Source: Hormiphora californensis (lineage: Eukaryota; Ctenophora; Tentaculata; Cydippida; Pleurobrachiidae). Taken from it: DNA of 64,000 nucleotides. Positions within the stretch are counted from its first letter, which is position 1. The number at the start of each line of letters is the position of its first letter. A program made the position numbers and the translations under genes. Below, piece by piece: positions 61,301 to 64,000 of this stretch. Location of the stretch: positions 5,819,715-5,883,714 of the forward strand of contig CM035362.1 of the NCBI GenBank assembly GCA_020137815.1, read 5' to 3'. Under the pieces are notes generated by a model that saw only the letters and a list, made by a program, of their open reading frames with translations, was not told the origin of the DNA and searched no databases.

Positions 61301-62430
61301 CCTCGTCACTAAAGGCGAGGTAGCTCAATATAATAGGTTAGAGAAATGTACATGTAAAGCAGAGGTTGTCGGTTCGAGCCCGGCCCTCGCCAGATATTTT
61401 TCTGGTTTCCTCCCTATATTAGATCCAGGAACCGACCGAACCAAGAAATACTGGTCCCTGATTGGCTGATAACCAGTCACATGACCTAAATAAAGAGTTC
61501 TGATTGGTTGTTTACTTGTTTCGGTCGGTTCCTGATCAGATCTCGAATTCATTACAATCTTACCCTTCTGTTCGCGGGTCTTTGTGGCGTCTGTTCAGCG
61601 GTAATTTATCACTTAGATAAGTGTTAAACTCATTAAGTTTGAACAGTTCCTCCTTGTAGGATTCTAAATCTAATATCTAAAGGAGAGATGAGTTTGTAAA
61701 AGAACTGATCAACTGCTGTAGTAGGCAAACAACAAACAATAACCTTTTGAAAATATGGGTGTAAATGAATATAATCCTGCAAAGTACAAATTGGAAATAT
61801 ATACAGAATTCTGAAAGGGGTAGGTTACCTAGCCTCTGACTAGCATTTTCATGGTCCGGAAACATGGTTTGTACACAAAGAGTGACAAATGTTAGGAAAC
61901 ACAAAAAAGAAAGTATACCTCTGACTCTGCTGTTCTGAAGGCTGATGTGTCTAGGTAACGCGGTGTTGATGGATCATAAAACTCCAATAAATACGATACG
62001 GGATTTCTGGGAGAAGGGATATAATGGGTTTAAAACATAAAACAGTCGGATTTCGGTAAATTATAATAGGGGTCCCCTCAGACGGAAGGTACATTGACTT
62101 ATACTAGATACTTGACCCCGATTCTGAAGGCCACTAGGCCAACTGAAGGCGCCTGGTTCAAGTGGTACTGCAGACTGCACTGTATGGCGTCGCCATACCC
62201 CATTTGATTCTCAGTGCGCTCAGATGGGTCGCGGCGCCAGACAGAGACTGCAGCAGCAGTACCTGTAATAATATACGGTGCTCCAAATTGCAGCAGCAGT
62301 ACCTGTAATAATATACGGTGCTCCAAATTGCGGCCACAATGGTCCACAGGAGAAGTAAACCAAGAATTCCGGCAACAATTCCCACTCCCTTTAGTATAAC
62401 GGGGGCGTCAGATCGTTCAGAGAACTCCAA
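49301..62430 (-). CDS. Polypeptide N-acetylgalactosaminyltransferase with long charged C-terminal tail
   Basis: Exons in transcript order: about 62430-62303, 62006-61919, 61676-61564, 61206-61096, 60955-60888, 60316-60244, 60055-59917, 59601-59435, 57876-57759, 57444-57361, 57099-56996, 56200-56065, 53362-53267, 50816-50682, 50469-50358, 50154-49301. All 15 joins are in phase (~841 codons). It starts mucin-type O-glycosylation by adding GalNAc to Ser/Thr in the Golgi. Landmarks: a membrane anchor ([20 protein letters not shown]), GT-A domain ([20 protein letters not shown] as the DxH metal site), Gal/GalNAc motif ([25 protein letters not shown]), SHIFRRG, then a ricin-B lectin with three QxW-type repeats ([17 protein letters not shown]). 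The last exon adds a ~240-aa Lys/Glu-rich coil ending Asp/Glu-rich. The family is usually 550-630 aa. The initiator exon was not found. Confidence 0.9.
50225..50355. repeat. TTCCTAA 7-bp repeat
   Basis: About 16 copies of TTCCTAA next to the donor of the third lectin exon (50358). Confidence 0.9.
50954..53140. mobile_element. 2.2 kb hAT-type fold-back element
   Basis: Ends TAGGGTGTGCCAGTTGCCCC and its exact complement, flanked by CTGGTTAA (50946-50953 and 53141-53148), a perfect 8-bp duplication as expected for hAT transposases. The arms pair over nearly their full length around a loop near 52400-52490. The left arm is interrupted by a pogo-like element (51202-52048) and the right arm is not. 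It lies in the intron between lectin exons of the GalNAc-transferase. The arm open frames (51996-52247 and 52621-52827) are mirror copies with no known domain. Confidence 0.88.
51202..52048. mobile_element. 847-bp pogo-like element, AACGG subfamily, nested
   Basis: CAGTCGGACCCCGATTTAAC to GTTAAATCGGGGTCCGACTG, with TA on both sides. The empty site survives in the other arm of the surrounding fold-back. The interior holds three copies, in both orientations, of a block with GGTTCGTTTCGAACCGTC and ATTCGGACGTGG. Confidence 0.9.
53690..53825. repeat. Tandem copies of the LicD-like gene's last codons
   Basis: Three to four imperfect units of GAAAATTAATCAAAGTTGTA plus TTGTTTAGTCTGATATG. One contains the TAA stop at 53785-53787. 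Confidence 0.7.
53785..55487 (-). CDS. LicD/fukutin-family protein nested in a GalNAc-transferase intron
   Basis: Exons in transcript order: 55487-55323, 55119-54883, 54618-54216, 53888-53785. All are in phase and give 302 aa from ATG to TAA. The family transfers phospho-sugars, phosphocholine or nucleotides onto glycans; bacterial LicD and animal FKRP/fukutin (ribitol-phosphate transfer to dystroglycan) are members. The diagnostic core is [20 protein letters not shown] followed by DDDIDIMV: the GxxLG motif plus the Asp metal-binding cluster. Downstream are [18 protein letters not shown] and [16 protein letters not shown]. The N-terminus is basic with a KKKNK run and no obvious signal anchor, so membrane targeting is unclear. 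It sits between the GalNAc-transferase exons 56065 and 53362 on the same strand. Phases forbid a fused message with the lectin frame. It could also be an FKRP-unrelated LicD paralogue. Confidence 0.85.
54103..54211. mobile_element. hAT-like CCAAT/E-box MITE, copy J, at the LicD-like splice donor
   Basis: TIRs CAGGAACCGACCGAA and TTCGGTCGGTTCATG. The exact 8-bp duplications GTACCTGG lie at 54095-54102 and 54212-54219. On the minus strand this is CCAG|GTAC, the donor of exon 3. Confidence 0.95.
54825..54900. repeat. Duplicated splice donor of the LicD-like gene
   Basis: CTCTCACCATTATATCGATA occurs at about 54829 and 54877. On the minus strand it is the exon end GATATAATG|GTGAGAG. The intronic copy would read into a stop. 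Confidence 0.75.
55909..55992. repeat. Dispersed AGGGTTAGAACAT repeat
   Basis: TTGCCTAGCTATAGACTCTG to GGAGGGTTAGAAAATAACAA. Confidence 0.6.
56213..56600. repeat. 18-bp minisatellite adjacent to an acceptor
   Basis: About 20 near-identical units of GTGTGTTACACTTGGCTG. It starts 12 bases intronic to the exon boundary at 56200. All three forward frames are open because 18 is a multiple of three. It is not a gene. Confidence 0.9.
57236..57302. mobile_element. Pogo-like MITE, ACCGGG subfamily
   Basis: CAGTCGGACCCCGATTTACC to CCCGGTAAATCAGGGTCCAA, 67 bp, in an intron. Confidence 0.85.
57656..57750. mobile_element. hAT-like CCAAT/E-box MITE, copy K, at a GalNAc-transferase splice donor
   Basis: Exact TCACTTAC lies at 57645-57652 and 57751-57758. 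The right copy is the minus-strand donor G|GTAAGTGA of exon 57876-57759. Three extra bases (TCT) precede the left TIR. One CCAAT box is mutated to CCAACC. Confidence 0.88.
57931..58507. mobile_element. 577-bp TIR element (TTGGTTACGAAGTCACCCC family)
   Basis: TTGGTAATGAAATTCCCCCT at the left and GGGGTGACTTCGTAACCAA at the right. A shortened relative lies at 33949. No protein is seen. It is intronic. Confidence 0.6.
58508..59430. repeat. GGTTACCATT repeat with six copies of an exon start
   Basis: TTACCATTGG/TTACCATTAG units are interspersed with six copies of CAAACAGACCACCAGCCATT plus GCCGGACTCC, at about 58546, 58628, 58786, 58893, 58984 and 59079. These copy the first ~34 bases of exon 57876-57759. 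Confidence 0.85.
59626..59734. mobile_element. hAT-like CCAAT/E-box MITE, copy L
   Basis: Exact AGTTAAAA duplications (59618-59625 and 59735-59742). TIRs CAGGAACCGACCGAA and TTCGGTCGGTTCATG. Confidence 0.95.
60400..60885. repeat. 23-bp minisatellite next to a splice donor
   Basis: About 20 units of GAGATTGTTACAATAACTAA plus AGT, ending 3 bases from the donor of exon 60955-60888. Two related units lie at 62440-62500. Confidence 0.9.
61314..61392 (+). tRNA. tRNA-like sequence, probably degenerate
   Basis: Acceptor halves GGCGAGG and CCTCGCC pair perfectly with discriminator A. The T arm GTCGG-TTCGAGC-CCGGC is good, and B-box GGTTCGAGCC and A-box-like TAGCTCAATATAATAGG are present. The D loop is over-long. 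The anticodon stem does not pair well (ATGTA/AAGCA around CATGTAA, which would suggest a TGT anticodon). It may be a pseudo-tRNA or a tRNA-derived SINE head. It lies opposite a GalNAc-transferase intron. Confidence 0.45.
61426..61534. mobile_element. hAT-like CCAAT/E-box MITE, copy M
   Basis: Flanks ATTAGATC and ATCAGATC (one mismatch). Both full TIRs are present. The E-box is mutated to CACATG. Confidence 0.88.
62180..62244. mobile_element. CTGTCTGGCG-family MITE
   Basis: CTGTATGGCGTCGCC at the left and GGCGCCAGACAG at the right. It lies just inside the first recognised GalNAc-transferase intron. Confidence 0.65.
62249..62335. repeat. 40-bp tandem duplication of the GalNAc-transferase anchor-exon donor
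   Basis: CAGCAGTACCTGTAATAATA plus TACGGTGCTCCAAATTG occurs twice. Both contain ACAG|GTACTG on the minus strand. Only the donor after 62303 keeps the frame. Confidence 0.85.
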
Positions 62431-63214
62431 AAACTGAGAAGTGAGATTGTTACATTAACTAAGGGAGAGAAGTGAGATTGTTACTTTAACTAAGGGAGAG
62501 AATTCCCACTCCCTTTAGTATAACCGGGGCATCAGATCGCTCAGAGAACTCCAAAAACTGATGAAATAGAGTTCTTTTAGACTCTTTTAGAACTTTCTTT
62601 TCAAATCAGAGAATGCACGGGAACACACTAGATAAACGCAATGGTACTGCTGCATTGCCACCTATAATTCACTTCTTGTATGTGTGAGATCTTGCACATA
62701 ACAGGTGTCTATGTCACCAAACACATGCAGGAGCACAATGAAAGCCTAATCTCCAACCTTTTTCTGAGCATGGTGTCTGAAAGTGAGGACTTTTAACCGG
62801 ATTTCCGCAGCCCGCATTCTCGGTGTCACTGGCAGAATTCCAAGATTCCGCGGGTAGAGCCCCTGATCCACACTGCAGTAGTAGTGCTATAAATAGTGTG
62901 ATCACGTGTTAACGATATTACTGGCAGAATTCCAAGATTCCGCGGGTAGAGCCCCCGATCCACACTGTTGTAGTGCTATAAATTTTAGTAATCAAATGAG
63001 TAATCAAATGAGTAATCAATTGAGTAATCAAATGAGTAATCAAATGAGTAATCAAATGAGGTAAACATTTAAACAGATCACGCGTTACTTATATGTATGA
63101 TATATCATGTGCATACGATGGAAACTTAGATAAAATCAAAATATCAAAATAACGACAAACTAGGGCATATAATCTACGTAACCAAATGTACTAAATCACA
63201 CAGAAGTAACCGAA

Positions 63215-63285
<71 letters not shown>

Positions 63286-64000
63286 TTGTAAGATGGCAAT
63301 GCGTGTACCTCACTACCTCATGGAATGCTGGGGCCTTACAACACACACACACTCATATGGTGGCTGTGGGGGAAAACCGCGCTACAATTGACCTTATTTG
63401 GTCATGTCCTTTTATGGATCGATTTTTTATAGTCTATAGTTCCCAGTTATTTGGAGTTGTATCATATGGATCAGAGTTTCTGTATACCGCATTCAAGTGT
63501 GTGTACGGCAGAAGAACAGTGCTACATGACTCTGCTGCATGTCGGCATCATGCCACCTAGCACTTAGCAGCCCCATCTTGATACTCGTCCCTGATTGGCT
63601 GATAACCAGTCACGTGACCTAAATATCGAGTTCTGATTGGTTGTTTACTTGTTTCGGTCGGTTCCTGCCCCATCTTGATATGTGTGGCACAGTCCAATTC
63701 CTTTCTTTCCTCTGTCAGTGCGATACCTGCAACCAATCTCGCACAAGAAAGGGTCAGCGTGATACCTAACCACTCTCCTCGCTCCGCTCGCACGAGAAAG
63801 GGTTAAGAGAAAGGATCATTGCGATACTTGATAGTTCTCCCTCAATTCTTGTACAATCATAGTTTTTTTCCGCTTCTTGACTCAGTCATTACTGCATGGC
63901 GGAACACACTGATTTATCCAATCGCTACAATTTAGTACATGTGCTTTATCACTGCATGGCTCTTTGTTCTATCAAGTTTTTAATCCACTTGAATCAATCA
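62431..64000. other. Right edge: partial exon duplicate, repeats and a MITE, no further gene found
   Basis: A second partial copy of the anchor exon (about 62500-62562, minus strand) ends abruptly. A 60-bp unit with GGCAGAATTCCAAGATTCCG repeats at 62829 and 62920. GTAATCAAATGA repeats fill 62985-63062, and (CT)n 63217-63284. The missing first exons of the GalNAc-transferase should lie here or beyond, but I cannot identify them. Confidence 0.55.
63584..63666. mobile_element. hAT-like CCAAT/E-box MITE, copy N
   Basis: The core is intact with a right TIR, but the left TIR is missing. It is flanked by a 14-bp repeat GCCCCATCTTGATA (63570-63583 and 63667-63680). Confidence 0.8.

Overview
The window is nuclear DNA of an animal. 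It carries intron-containing genes with GT-AG junctions for proteins typical of metazoans: a Piwi protein, an STK16-type kinase, the CCT3 chaperonin subunit, a polypeptide GalNAc-transferase with a ricin-B lectin domain, and secreted sushi-domain proteins. Introns are mostly short (80-400 bp), and transposon debris and simple repeats are very dense. This suggests a compact-gene invertebrate, perhaps a sponge or another early-branching lineage. The species cannot be fixed from the sequence alone. All gene models were built by eye from reading frames, splice sites and phase matching, without transcripts.

Layout. 1-3016: a 3 kb fold-back (inverted-repeat) element packed with 32-bp tandem repeats. 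4.1-13.5 kb: three tandem plus-strand paralogues, each with a signal peptide, an unrecognised ~140-aa module and sushi domains; the first is expanded. 14.0-16.2 kb: the 5' third of a Piwi gene on the minus strand, with PAZ, MID and PIWI missing. 16.9-19.2 kb: an STK16-like kinase (minus). 19.6-24.3 kb: fold-back elements, a 2.4 kb TIR element carrying a LINE-ORF1-like frame, and the C-terminal remnant of a LINE reverse-transcriptase protein. 24.3-27.6 kb: minisatellite, homopolymer-rich sequence and no gene I can see. 27.6-30.7 kb: a coiled-coil protein of unknown function (plus). 33.8-34.3 kb: a possible two-exon small gene. 36.6-41.4 kb: complete CCT3 in 12 exons (plus). 42.4-46.5 kb: a Ser/Pro-rich protein of unknown function (plus). 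47.4-48.2 kb: a small secreted peptide gene with a TATA box (minus). 49.3-62.4 kb: a GalNAc-transferase (minus), with a complete LicD/fukutin-type gene nested on the same strand inside one of its introns.

Functional links are limited. GalNAc-transferase (mucin-type O-glycosylation) and the nested LicD-family protein (phospho-sugar or nucleotidyl transfer to glycans) both belong to glycan modification, and both are probably endomembrane proteins. The other genes look like independent neighbours.

The most unusual theme is at exon-intron borders. Fourteen copies of a ~105-bp hAT-like MITE occur, nearly all carrying two CCAATCAG boxes exactly 42 bp apart around a GTCACGTGAC E-box. In at least three genes the 8-bp target duplication is itself the AG|GT splice donor. 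Other short duplications without MITEs also straddle splice sites, and one intron is filled with mini-exon mimics copied from the downstream exon.
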